From positions 1 to 60,948 of the forward strand of contig CAIKBL010000049.1 of NCBI GenBank assembly GCA_903825645.1: DNA of 60,948 nt, in the 5' to 3' direction. Origin of the DNA: an uncultured Pseudomonadota bacterium (GTDB taxonomy: Bacteria; Pseudomonadota; Gammaproteobacteria; Ga0077536). Both the position numbers and the translations under genes were made by a program. Numbering within the stretch: the stretch's first letter is position 1; every line of letters begins with the position of its first letter. Below the pieces are notes generated by a model, which was not told the DNA's origin, searched no databases, and worked only from the letters and a program-made list of their open reading frames with translations. Shown here one piece after another: positions 1-7,522 of this stretch.

Positions 1-50
1 ACCGCGAGTTTCTGCGCTGCCGTAAATCGTCGGCTTTCTCGTTTGCTCAT
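1..50 (-). CDS. Possible 5' end of a transposase-like gene, cut by left edge
   Basis: Reading leftward from the ATG at 50-48, the sixteen codons inside the window give MSKRESRRFTAAQKLA. A basic start followed by RRFT..QK is typical of small helix-turn-helix transposase subunits (OrfA of IS3-type elements). The resemblance covers only sixteen residues; no terminal repeat or partner gene is visible, and the ribosome site is weak (GAAG). From 51 to 230 I see no gene. That stretch contains a degraded copy of the hairpin found at 897-941, at about 187-225. Confidence 0.25.
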   Translation of the reverse strand, partial: MSKRESRRFTAAQKLA

Positions 51-230
51 CTGCTTCGCGCCGTCTGCGGGCCACTCGCTTCCGCGCGAAGTCTCTCATT
101 TCTAGCCTGGGAATTTGTCCGGAAGTCGCTGAAGCTACACAGCGGCGCCTACTTTGTAAGCACGCGTACACTTTGGAAAAGCCTAGGTTCGCGACAGACA
201 AGAACCGCCACACCAAGCCTTCAATTAGAA

Positions 231-686
231 TTAGCAACCCGAGAGGGTGACAGTAATCGTCGGCGAGTTCGATGCCGCCGTCCCGCCGGTGTAGGTCACC
301 GTGCAGTTGGCGGGTGTCGCCGCACCCGTGCGGGTCAACGTTAATGTCGGACTGGCATAGGTGGCCGTAAATCCACTGATATTTTCCAGCGTCGCCTGTA
401 TGCCGCTCGTCGCCGCGGCCGTGGGATACCCATAAGCATCCACCAGTACCGTGTTGGTGGTACCCGACAGGATGACAGACGTCGCGGCCGGATTACCGTT
501 AGCGACCCAGATTGAATGCGCGAACTGCCCGCCGCTACGTAAATTACCGGCCATCCCATTCACCAGCGCCACGCGCGCGTTGGTTTCCAGCCCAGTAAAA
601 CGTGGGATAGCAAAAGCTGCAAGAACCCCCAAAATCACGATGATCGTGACGAGCTCGACGAGCGTAAATCCGGCCTGGGGTTTCAT
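231..686 (-). CDS. MSHA-type IV prepilin
   Basis: A type IV pilin subunit, made as a prepilin, processed at the inner membrane and assembled into a surface fibre. The protein is 151 residues: MKPQAG leader, cleavage expected between G6 and F7, then FTLVEL with the conserved Glu at mature position 5 and a hydrophobic helix to about residue 28. A GYPTA motif near residue 86 and a C-terminal pair C128/C151 fit MSHA pilins (MshA/MshB) better than PilA. The ATG at 686 was chosen because GGAG lies about ten bases upstream and the leader length is right; the frame stays open to 773. A 6-bp hairpin (699-716) lies just upstream of the ribosome site. The last 44 residues are nearly repeated in the fragment at 946-1080. 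MshA cannot be told from MshB here. Confidence 0.85.
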   Translation of the reverse strand: MKPQAGFTLVELVTIIVILGVLAAFAIPRFTGLETNARVALVNGMAGNLRSGGQFAHSIWVANGNPAATSVILSGTTNTVLVDAYGYPTAAATSGIQATLENISGFTATYASPTLTLTRTGAATPANCTVTYTGGTAASNSPTITVTLSGC

Positions 687-896
687 AACTGCTCCGCGCC
701 AAGTCGATATACTTGGACGTCTAGGAATTTTCTCGGCACTGCCCGGCTCTAAAAAAATCATTTTTAGCGACATCGAAGCTCGATTATCGGTGACTCTCGA
801 ATCACGATTAAAAGGAAGATCGGCGACCTAAGCCTCGCTGGCGTGACTTCGGTCGTTCCAAGGGAGCTGTCGCATCAGGGGATTGGGTATCGGAGA

Positions 897-941
897 AGGT
901 GTGCGGTTCGCGACAAGGAGGTTGTCGCGAACCGCACACCT
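897..941 (-). terminator. Perfect 20-bp hairpin downstream of the pilin fragment
   Basis: The arms at 897-916 and 922-941 are exact reverse complements around the loop GGAGG. The hairpin starts five bases past the stop codon of the pilin fragment (946-948), on the strand that would carry its mRNA. There is no T tract after it, so it may be a stem that stabilises or processes mRNA, or a non-canonical terminator. A partly decayed relative lies downstream of the intact pilin gene at about 187-225. Confidence 0.6.
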
Positions 942-945
942 GCAA

Positions 946-1080
946 TTAGCAACCCGAGGTCGTGGCCACGATCGTCGGCGAGTTGGAAGTCGCAGTCCCA
1001 CCAGTGTAAGTCACCGTACAGCTTGCGGGTGTTGCAGCACCCGTGTAGGTCAGAGTCAATATTGAGGTAGCTACGAACGC
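946..1080 (-). pseudogene. 3' fragment of a second MSHA-type pilin gene
   Basis: In the frame ending at the TAA at 948-946, 44 residues are readable, from AFVATSILTL to the terminal TSGC. They align without gaps to the last 44 residues of the intact pilin at 231-686; in the final 32 residues about 27 are identical, including both cysteines of the C-terminal loop. No start codon, leader peptide or N-terminal helix is present. Just upstream, the sequence switches to the start of a MshI2/PilN-like gene in another frame. It is therefore the tail of a lost pilin gene and cannot make a pilin. Confidence 0.8.
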
Positions 1081-1132
1081 GCCGTTGCGAGCGAAAAATC
1101 GGTTGATAGAGATTGATCTGCTGTTGCTTCAA
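1079..1132 (-). pseudogene. mshI2: 5' stub of mshI2 (PilN-like), truncated
   Basis: A TTG start at 1132-1130 overlaps the mshI stop (TTGA), the coupling expected of mshI-mshI2. The 18 codons read MKQQQINLYQPIFRSQRR, the characteristic opening of the PilN-like inner-membrane protein that partners MshI/PilM. The homology stops at about 1079. The frame runs on through the pilin fragment out of register, giving an 85-codon chimeric frame with no membrane helix. The stub is the left half of a deletion or rearrangement junction. Assignment rests on position plus the INLYQP start. Confidence 0.65.
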
Positions 1133-2073
1133 AACGCGATCTCCTCCCTACGAAGCGCTAACCCGATAGCCGTTAGACAATTGGCCTGCGCAGCCGCATC
1201 CAGTGGCGTCACCGGATCCAGGATTTCGTTCAGGTTAAGCGCTCTCACCGGCACCCCCAGTTGGCTCTGCAAATAAGCAGGCGCCACGCCCAGAGGTCGT
1301 GCGCAGGGTGCTAATACGACGGTCTGTACTGCGGGTTGAGAAAAATGGCGTTCGTAATAATCGAGCGAGCGCTGAATTTCGATAACGAGTGTATCCAGCA
1401 TGCCTTCCATCTCCGGCGTGAGCTCATCGCTATCATCAGCCAGCAACCGATCGGTTCCATAATCGAGCCGTCGGGATAAAAAAAGATTCCCCTGCCGCGT
1501 GACGGTGAGCAGTCCACGCGTCGCTTCAAGGGCAACTGTCGCCACGCCGCCTGCGTCCTCCGGAAGTAGTGCGGCGAGATTGCGCAAGGCGAACTCGGGG
1601 ATATCAATATATTCGAGCTTGAAGCCCGCATCGCCGAGCTCATCAACGACTCGGCGTACACAGGGCGTACGTGCCGCGACGGCATACAAGCGATTACTGC
1701 GGGTGTCATTCGCACTCGGTAAGTCGAAAATATCGATGACGGCATCATCCACGTGGAAATCGATAAGTTCATTGACTCGCCAGCGCACTGCCGCGCGAAG
1801 CTCCGCGGGCGGCACTTCAGGCGCGTCAACAATAACGACGCTGTATTCGCCACCTTGCACCGCGCTGGAACAGACCATTTGACGAATGTCACGTTCCCGA
1901 GCGAGCGCTTTCAGTAAGTCGGCCTTATCCCCGCCCGTCTGGTAACTCGTCCAGTTGAGTCGAGGCATACGACCCGGGACACGTTCGATGACAGCCGCGG
2001 CAACCCCTTGGCTATCCGCCGTCACGCCGAGCAGACACCCTTGATTGACCTTCTTCTTGAATGGGCCGAACAC
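1129..2073 (-). CDS. mshI: MshI, PilM-like protein of MSHA pilus biogenesis
   Basis: A cytoplasmic actin-like protein expected to dock at the inner membrane through a PilN-type partner and link it to the pilus motor. From the GTG at 2073 it is 314 residues. That start is chosen because GGGGAGG lies about ten bases upstream; an earlier GTG at 2094 would place that site inside the gene. Visible features are an early GVTADSQGVAAAVIER strand pair, a D-rich central segment (VDDAVIDIFDLPSA) and the motif EIQRSLDYYERHF shared by MshI/PilM proteins. The stop overlaps the mshI2 stub. With the rest of the machinery gene set absent here, it may be an orphan. The gap to gpsA (2074-2235) has only a short GCCCC/GGGGC stem. 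Confidence 0.75.
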   Translation of the reverse strand: MFGPFKKKVNQGCLLGVTADSQGVAAAVIERVPGRMPRLNWTSYQTGGDKADLLKALARERDIRQMVCSSAVQGGEYSVVIVDAPEVPPAELRAAVRWRVNELIDFHVDDAVIDIFDLPSANDTRSNRLYAVAARTPCVRRVVDELGDAGFKLEYIDIPEFALRNLAALLPEDAGGVATVALEATRGLLTVTRQGNLFLSRRLDYGTDRLLADDSDELTPEMEGMLDTLVIEIQRSLDYYERHFSQPAVQTVVLAPCARPLGVAPAYLQSQLGVPVRALNLNEILDPVTPLDAAAQANCLTAIGLALRREEIAF

Positions 2074-2235
2074 GATTTTTTTTCCTCCCCCCACGCTGGG
2101 ATAGACACAGCTGCGGCTCAGGCGGAGGGCAATCCGCAGTGCGTTGGATGAAGTAGCGGCAGGAGTAAGCGGAAAATTGAGCAGGGGCGGGTTACCGGTC
2201 CGCGTTTATGGGAGGAGAGCCCCGCGGGGGGCAGG

Positions 2236-3243
2236 TCAGGAACCCGTTGGAAGTTCACGGGCCATCAGGGCGCAGAGCGCCTCAGCCGGCGTGCAGTCGC
2301 CGCGAAGCGTTCTAGCTACTTGGGTGCATATCGGCATCTCAACGCGACAGGCTGTGGCCCGTTCCCCCACCGCTGCCGCAGTCGAAATTCCTTCGACTAC
2401 GCCAATCTGCCGCTCTGCAAGCGCCGGAGAGCTGCCACGTCCCAGGGCGAGACCGAAGCGTCGATTGCGCGATTGGTCATCGGTACAGGTCAAAATTAGA
2501 TCGCCCAGTCCAGCCAGCCCCATGAAGGTCTCCGGCCGCCCCCCCAAGGCCTCACCGAAACGGGCCATTTCGGCGAGACCGCGGGTAATAAGTGCGGCGC
2601 GGCTGTTGGCGCCGAGGGACATGCCATCGGCAATGCCGGCGGCGATGGCGAGCACATTCTTGACGGCACCGCCGACCGCCACGCCAACGAGATCATCCGT
2701 CAAATAGGGGCGCAACGTCGGTCCGTACAAACCGGCCACGAGGGCGCGGCCAAACTCGGTGTGACGCGTGGCAACCGACAAGGCGGTCGGTCGACCTTCC
2801 GCGACCTCTCTGGCAAAGCTCGGTCCCGACAGCAGCGCAATTTGCGCAAAAGCGGGCGACACCGCGAGTAGAATTTCATGTCCAAGCATGCCGGTACCCG
2901 TTTCGATCCCCTTCGCGGTACCCACAAATTGTTGCATCCCATGGGCTAACGCCAGCTGGAGCATCTCCCGTGTGGTCTGCAGCGGCGTGGCGAGGATGGC
3001 AGTCATCACCGTCGTTGGAAGCGCGCCTAGGTCGCTTATCGGCAACACCGACCGGGGGAGCTTGATCCCTGGCAGGTAGCGGCTATTTTCGTAGCTCCGC
3101 GCCATCGCCTGCATCCGGTCGGGATCACGTCCCCAGAGGTAAACACGACGTCCTGTACGGGCGAAGCAGAGTGCAAGTGCCGTTCCCCAGGCCCCCGCCC
3201 CCATCACCAGCAGGGGTGACGGCGGTACAACGGGTTCGGCCAT
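2236..3243 (-). CDS. gpsA: Glycerol-3-phosphate dehydrogenase [NAD(P)+]
   Basis: Reduces dihydroxyacetone phosphate to sn-glycerol 3-phosphate, the backbone for phospholipids, in the cytoplasm. The 335-residue length is usual. The N-terminus has the nucleotide-binding GAGAWGTALA loop; the middle has AVGGAVKNVLAIAAG with the conserved catalytic lysine region, followed by GANSRAALITRGLAEM, a GpsA signature. The ATG at 3243 was chosen over a frame open to 3399 because the extra 52 codons lie inside secB and have no GpsA character. It follows secB by 16 bases in the same direction, a common secB-gpsA pairing. Confidence 0.95.
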   Translation of the reverse strand: MAEPVVPPSPLLVMGAGAWGTALALCFARTGRRVYLWGRDPDRMQAMARSYENSRYLPGIKLPRSVLPISDLGALPTTVMTAILATPLQTTREMLQLALAHGMQQFVGTAKGIETGTGMLGHEILLAVSPAFAQIALLSGPSFAREVAEGRPTALSVATRHTEFGRALVAGLYGPTLRPYLTDDLVGVAVGGAVKNVLAIAAGIADGMSLGANSRAALITRGLAEMARFGEALGGRPETFMGLAGLGDLILTCTDDQSRNRRFGLALGRGSSPALAERQIGVVEGISTAAAVGERATACRVEMPICTQVARTLRGDCTPAEALCALMARELPTGS

Positions 3244-3259
3244 AGAGACAAAGCCTCGC

Positions 3260-3745
3260 TTAATGCGTGATTTCGGTGGCGGGCGCTGCCTGTCGTCGCT
3301 GCAGCTCTTGTGCGTAAAGCAAATCGAAATTGACCGGTGCAATAAGCAATTGGGGAAAACCACCCTTTCCGACCAAATCGCAGATGGCTTCCCGCGCAAA
3401 CGGTAGAAGGACGTTCGGGCAAGCAGTCGCCAAAATCGCCGGAAGGTGTTCTTCCGGAAAACCGGTCAGCATAAAAATACCGGCTTGCTTAACTTCCACG
3501 AGATACACCGTGCGGTCCGCTTGTTTCACCGTGGCGGTGATCGCGAGCACAACTTCGTGGAGATCGTTCCCGAGGGCATTTGTCGTATTACCGAAATGGA
3601 GATCAAGCGTAGGACTCAATTGTTCCGTGAACACGCCCGGTGAATTGGGCGCCTCGAAGGACAAATCTTTCACGTAGATTTTCTGAATGCCCAGTTGGCC
3701 TTGCAGCGCCTCGACCTGAGGGCTTTCGTCGTTTTCATCAGCCAT
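3260..3745 (-). CDS. secB: Protein-export chaperone SecB
   Basis: Tetrameric cytoplasmic chaperone that keeps preproteins unfolded and hands them to SecA. At 161 residues it has normal length and carries the family core: IQKIYVKDLSFEAPNSP near the start, then LDLHFGNTT, the strand VYLVEVKQAGIF, and CPNVLLPFAREAI with the proline-rich turn. The C-terminus is polar, as expected for the SecA contact. GGAG lies about eight bases upstream of the ATG at 3745. It is transcribed with gpsA, and the membrane rhodanese gene precedes it, the usual gammaproteobacterial order; glutaredoxin, often found between them, is missing. Confidence 0.96.
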   Translation of the reverse strand: MADENDESPQVEALQGQLGIQKIYVKDLSFEAPNSPGVFTEQLSPTLDLHFGNTTNALGNDLHEVVLAITATVKQADRTVYLVEVKQAGIFMLTGFPEEHLPAILATACPNVLLPFAREAICDLVGKGGFPQLLIAPVNFDLLYAQELQRRQAAPATEITH

Positions 3746-3786
3746 AACGTCGCTCCAGTTTAGTTTGACTCATAAACGCTCTTGGG

Positions 3787-4209
3787 TTATTTGCCTGCCT
3801 CAAGCGGCAGATTGTCCGCGCGCCAAGCCGCGATGCCCCCCTGCAACTCGAAGAGCTTGGGGAAACCCGCCGCGCGGAGCTTGGCGATCGCCTTACCCGA
3901 GGTGATCCCCGATTCGCAATACACCAACAGCGGCTTATCCCGGAATCGCTCAAGTTTTTTCATGCCTTCATCGAGTTGCGAAAATTCAACCCGCACAGCG
4001 TTGATGACGTGCCCCGCGCGATAGCTCGCCTCGGCCCGCAGGTCGACCGGGATAGCCCCCTCACGGTTTAGCAGTAGCACGCTCGCCGCGGGTGACAAGC
4101 CATTACCGGTCGCGGCCTTAAAGACCGTGAACAGCAGGGCCACCAGAACCGAGATGAAGGCACTGATCAGCATCGGATGGTTGGTAGCAAATTCGACTAG
4201 TCGGCTCAT
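3787..4209 (-). CDS. Membrane-anchored rhodanese-like protein (YibN type)
   Basis: A single rhodanese domain tethered to the inner membrane. From the ATG at 4209 it has 140 residues: a membrane segment at about 11-30 (HPMLISAFISVLVALLF), a linker, then the rhodanese fold with PVDLRAEASYRAGHV and the active-site loop C98-E-S-G-I-T-S104. The cysteine is present, so sulfurtransfer is possible; the in vivo substrate of this family is not settled. A GGAAA site about nine bases upstream supports 4209 over 4215 and over the longer frame to 4284. It lies upstream of secB on the same strand and diverges from gpmI; 4210-4359 must hold promoters for both. Confidence 0.85.
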   Translation of the reverse strand: MSRLVEFATNHPMLISAFISVLVALLFTVFKAATGNGLSPAASVLLLNREGAIPVDLRAEASYRAGHVINAVRVEFSQLDEGMKKLERFRDKPLLVYCESGITSGKAIAKLRAAGFPKLFELQGGIAAWRADNLPLEAGK

Positions 4210-4359
4210 GGGCATTTTCCGGTATGAATATGACGAGGGAATGGATGCGGCACGTCGTGCCCCTTTAGGGATCGGCGCGAACACGGGGTCAGTCGGCCGG
4301 TATGATACACTTCTGGGCTTCCTTCAAGTAGCTCACGACCGAGTCGATAAGGCATGGCT

Positions 4360-5943
4360 ATGGCAACTATTCAACATCCCGTGCTCCTCGTTGTACTAGA
4401 CGGCTGGGGTTACAGCGAAAGGACCGAATTCAATGCGATCCATCACGCCAAAAAGCCGAATTGGGACAGTCTGTGGCGCGAGTGCCCGCACGCACGCATC
4501 GATTGTTCTGGTCTGTCCGTAGGGCTTCCCGAAGAGCAAATGGGCAACTCAGAAGTCGGCCATATGCATCTCGGGGCCGGCCGACGTATTTATCAGGATT
4601 TCACGCGGATCACCCAGTCCATCAGAACGGACGACTTTTTCAGTAACCCGGTGCTCACGAGCGCCTGTACAGCGGTTGCGGCGAGCGGACGCACGCTCCA
4701 CATCATGGGGTTGCTCTCACCGGGTGGCGTCCACAGCCACGAGTCGCACATGGTGGCCCTGCTTGACCTCGCGGCGCGTCAAGGTGTGCGTCAAGTGTAT
4801 GTGCACGCGTTTCTGGATGGTCGTGATATGCCACCGAAAAGCGCGGCGGCGTCCATCGCGCGGCTGGAAGCACATTGTGCCGCGCTGAAGGTGGGCCGCA
4901 TCGCAAGCATGGTTGGTCGCTATCTCGCCATGGACCGCAACAAAAGCTGGGAGCGGACCGAGCAGGCCTACAACCTCATCGCGAACGGGAATGCCGTGCA
5001 TCACGCCGAGAGCGCGAGCGTGGCGCTCACCGAGGCCTACGCGCGTGGAGAGACCGATGAATTCGTCAAGCCCGTGACCATCCATGCCGCGAATGAGCCT
5101 GCTGTGCGGATGGAAGATGGCGATGTCGTCATCTTCGCTAACTTTCGCGCCGATCGGACTCGACAGATCACCAGCGCACTGACGGCGCCCGCGTTCGTTG
5201 AGTTCCGCCGCGCACGCTGGCCGCGGCTCGCGCGGTTCGTGACGATGACGGATTATGGTGCGCAATTCGAGCTGCCGGTGGCCTTTCCCGGTATCGATCT
5301 TCGCAACACCTTCGGCGAGATCCTGGCGCAACGTGGACTTCGCCAATTGCGGATCGCGGAGACGGAGAAATATGCCCATGTCACGTTCTTCTTCAACGGG
5401 GGAGAAGAACAGCCCTTCGCCGGCGAAGAGCGCATTCTTGTCCAATCGCCCGCGGTGGCGACCTACGATCTCAAGCCGGAGATGAGCGCAGGAGAAGTCA
5501 CTGACCGCCTCGTCGAAGCGATCGAGAGCGCAAAATATGACGCTATTATCTGCAATTATGCCAATGCCGACATGGTGGGCCACACCGGCGATTTCGGTGC
5601 AGCAATCAAATGTATCGAGGTGATTGATAGCTGCCTCGGACGCCTACGGGTGGCCTGTCTGGGCACAGGAACCGAAATGTTGATCACGGCGGATCATGGC
5701 AATGCCGAACAGATGCGGGCGCTGACGGACGGCGCCTGCACCCAAGAAGCACACACGGCGCACACGAGCAACCTTGTGCCGCTCCTGTATCTCGGTCGCC
5801 CCGCCACCATGGCAACGCACGGATGTCTAAGCGATATTGCCCCGACGCTCCTCTCACTCATGGGCCTGCCGGCCGCACCCGAAATGACCGGCACTCCACT
5901 GCTCACCCTCAATGCCGACCCGCACGCTTCCCACGCCAGATGA
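4360..5943 (+). CDS. gpmI: 2,3-bisphosphoglycerate-independent phosphoglycerate mutase
   Basis: Interconverts 3- and 2-phosphoglycerate in glycolysis and gluconeogenesis, as a Mn2+-dependent alkaline-phosphatase-fold enzyme. Two in-frame ATGs are possible. The second (4360) is seven bases after TAAGG and puts the catalytic serine of MGNSEVGH at residue 64, its position in the E. coli enzyme; the first (4354) is only one base from TAAGG. Metal-binding motifs include LLVVLDGWG at the start, then NYANADMVGHTGD and ITADHGNAEQM. At about 527 residues it is slightly long, with a short C-terminal tail. A protease gene follows by 124 bases; envC, often found between these two in gammaproteobacteria, is absent. 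Confidence 0.96.
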   Translation: MATIQHPVLLVVLDGWGYSERTEFNAIHHAKKPNWDSLWRECPHARIDCSGLSVGLPEEQMGNSEVGHMHLGAGRRIYQDFTRITQSIRTDDFFSNPVLTSACTAVAASGRTLHIMGLLSPGGVHSHESHMVALLDLAARQGVRQVYVHAFLDGRDMPPKSAAASIARLEAHCAALKVGRIASMVGRYLAMDRNKSWERTEQAYNLIANGNAVHHAESASVALTEAYARGETDEFVKPVTIHAANEPAVRMEDGDVVIFANFRADRTRQITSALTAPAFVEFRRARWPRLARFVTMTDYGAQFELPVAFPGIDLRNTFGEILAQRGLRQLRIAETEKYAHVTFFFNGGEEQPFAGEERILVQSPAVATYDLKPEMSAGEVTDRLVEAIESAKYDAIICNYANADMVGHTGDFGAAIKCIEVIDSCLGRLRVACLGTGTEMLITADHGNAEQMRALTDGACTQEAHTAHTSNLVPLLYLGRPATMATHGCLSDIAPTLLSLMGLPAAPEMTGTPLLTLNADPHASHAR

Positions 5944-6067
5944 ACGCGGCCAGCCAGGGTTTGCCGCTTGCGTGCTCCCGACCCCTGCCGGATCATGCAA
6001 TCGACTGGAGATGCGGCTATAAAACGGTCGTTCCTCAGCGTCCCCCCCTCTAATCGCAGGACCTTTC

Positions 6068-7429
6068 ATGCTTGATCTTCGCACCGCCTATACCCTGCTA
6101 ATCCTTTTTATGGGCACCGTTTGGCCGGCGTATGCTGCTGATTCGGCGCCGATAGCCGTAAAAACGCCCGCCGCGTCCACTGACAGGTCTGCGGTGTTGC
6201 CGTTGGAGGATATCCGAGTGTTCGTTGAAGTCTTCCAAAAAGTGAAACAGGATTATGTCGAGGACATCAGCGACAAAGTCCTCCTGCAGAATGCCATCAA
6301 AGGTCTGCTGTCCGGCCTCGACCCCCACTCTGCGTTTCTCGACGCTGAAGAGTATGCGGAGCTTCAGGAAGGCACGAGCGGTGAATTCGGAGGACTCGGG
6401 ATTGAAGTCGCTACCGAAGAAGGCCTAATCAAGGTCATCAGTCCGATTGATGACACGCCGGCTAGCCGAGCGGGTATTCTCGCCGGGGACTCTATCATCC
6501 GCATCGATGGGATACCCCTGCGCGGTATGTCGACCAATGACGCCATTAAAAAGATGCGTGGACCGGTCGGCAGCAAAATCGAATTGACCCTCCTGCGAGA
6601 AGGGAAACCGAAACCCGTTGTCGTCTCCTTGGTGCGTGCTGTCATCAAACTAGAGAGCGTTCGCAGCCGCGAGCTGGAACCCGGCTTTGGCTACGTGCGG
6701 ATCTCCGCGTTCCAGGGCCACACAGGAGAAGATCTGATCCGCGAGCTGGATAAACTCAAAAAGAAAGGAAACTTAAAAGGGCTGGTATTAGATTTGCGGA
6801 ATAATCCAGGCGGCATCCTCGGCGGTGCGGTCGCCGTCGCAGATGCGTTCCTCGACTCCGGAAAAATTGTTTATACCGAGGGTCGGGTTGCAGACGCCAG
6901 ACTCCGATTCGACGCAAAGCCACCCGATCTGATCGACGGTGCCCCGCTCGTGGTCCTGGTCAACGAAGGCTCAGCCTCTGCTTCGGAAATCGTGGCGGGT
7001 GCGTTGCAAGACAACCAGCGCGCGATTCTGATGGGTCGGCGTACTTTCGGCAAAGGCTCCGTGCAGACGATCTTGCCGACGAATAACAAGACCGCCATAA
7101 AAATTACTACCGCGCGATATTTCACGCCCAGCGGACGCTCCATCCAAGCAAAGGGTATCGAACCCGACATTGTCATCAAAAAAATCAAAGTCCAATCCGA
7201 AGAAAGCACGGATATTCGACTCTTGCGCGAAGCCCAACTCGAGCGTCATCTGGATAACCCGAATCCGCGTGCGGCAGACAAAGCTGCTTCAAGCCCCGTT
7301 GCCGGCGAGGACGACGCCGAGGCGCGAGGGAAACTGCTCAACGAGGATTATGACATCTATTCCGCGCTCACCCTGCTAAAGGGTATGGCGTTGATGAAAC
7401 ATCGGGGCGGACCCGCTAGTTTGCCGTAA
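6068..7429 (+). CDS. ctpA: Carboxy-terminal processing protease (S41 family)
   Basis: A periplasmic serine protease trimming proteins from the C-terminus, implicated in other bacteria in turnover of murein hydrolases. It has 453 residues. An N-terminal signal segment ends near AYAADS (about residue 24), then comes a PDZ domain (about 95-185, with GLGIEVATEEG and GSKIELTLLREG) and the S41 domain (about 205-395). In NEGSASASEIVAG the nucleophile should be S304, and the general base K329 in TFGKGS is 25 residues later, the family spacing. AGGA precedes the ATG. It sits downstream of gpmI, probably co-transcribed, and converges on ubiB; the 93-base gap has a small CACAAG/CTTGTG stem near 7483-7500 without a T run. 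Confidence 0.93.
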   Translation: MLDLRTAYTLLILFMGTVWPAYAADSAPIAVKTPAASTDRSAVLPLEDIRVFVEVFQKVKQDYVEDISDKVLLQNAIKGLLSGLDPHSAFLDAEEYAELQEGTSGEFGGLGIEVATEEGLIKVISPIDDTPASRAGILAGDSIIRIDGIPLRGMSTNDAIKKMRGPVGSKIELTLLREGKPKPVVVSLVRAVIKLESVRSRELEPGFGYVRISAFQGHTGEDLIRELDKLKKKGNLKGLVLDLRNNPGGILGGAVAVADAFLDSGKIVYTEGRVADARLRFDAKPPDLIDGAPLVVLVNEGSASASEIVAGALQDNQRAILMGRRTFGKGSVQTILPTNNKTAIKITTARYFTPSGRSIQAKGIEPDIVIKKIKVQSEESTDIRLLREAQLERHLDNPNPRAADKAASSPVAGEDDAEARGKLLNEDYDIYSALTLLKGMALMKHRGGPASLP

Positions 7430-7522
7430 GGCCGAGGTGGCAGAAACCCGTGTGAGTGTTCCGCCGTGCCGTGAGCCAACACACAAGTCAGCCTTGTGCA
7501 GCCTTGTGGAGACCCGCCGCAC

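Noticed and set aside
875-1132. The 85-codon frame spanning the junction as a genuine fusion protein
   Set aside because: Only its first 18 codons match MshI2; the rest is the pilin fragment and hairpin read out of frame, so it is a by-product of the rearrangement.
4717-5583. A 288-codon open frame on the minus strand inside gpmI
   Set aside because: It is fully antisense to a conserved enzyme with all motifs intact and resembles no known family; long antisense frames are expected in G+C-rich genes.
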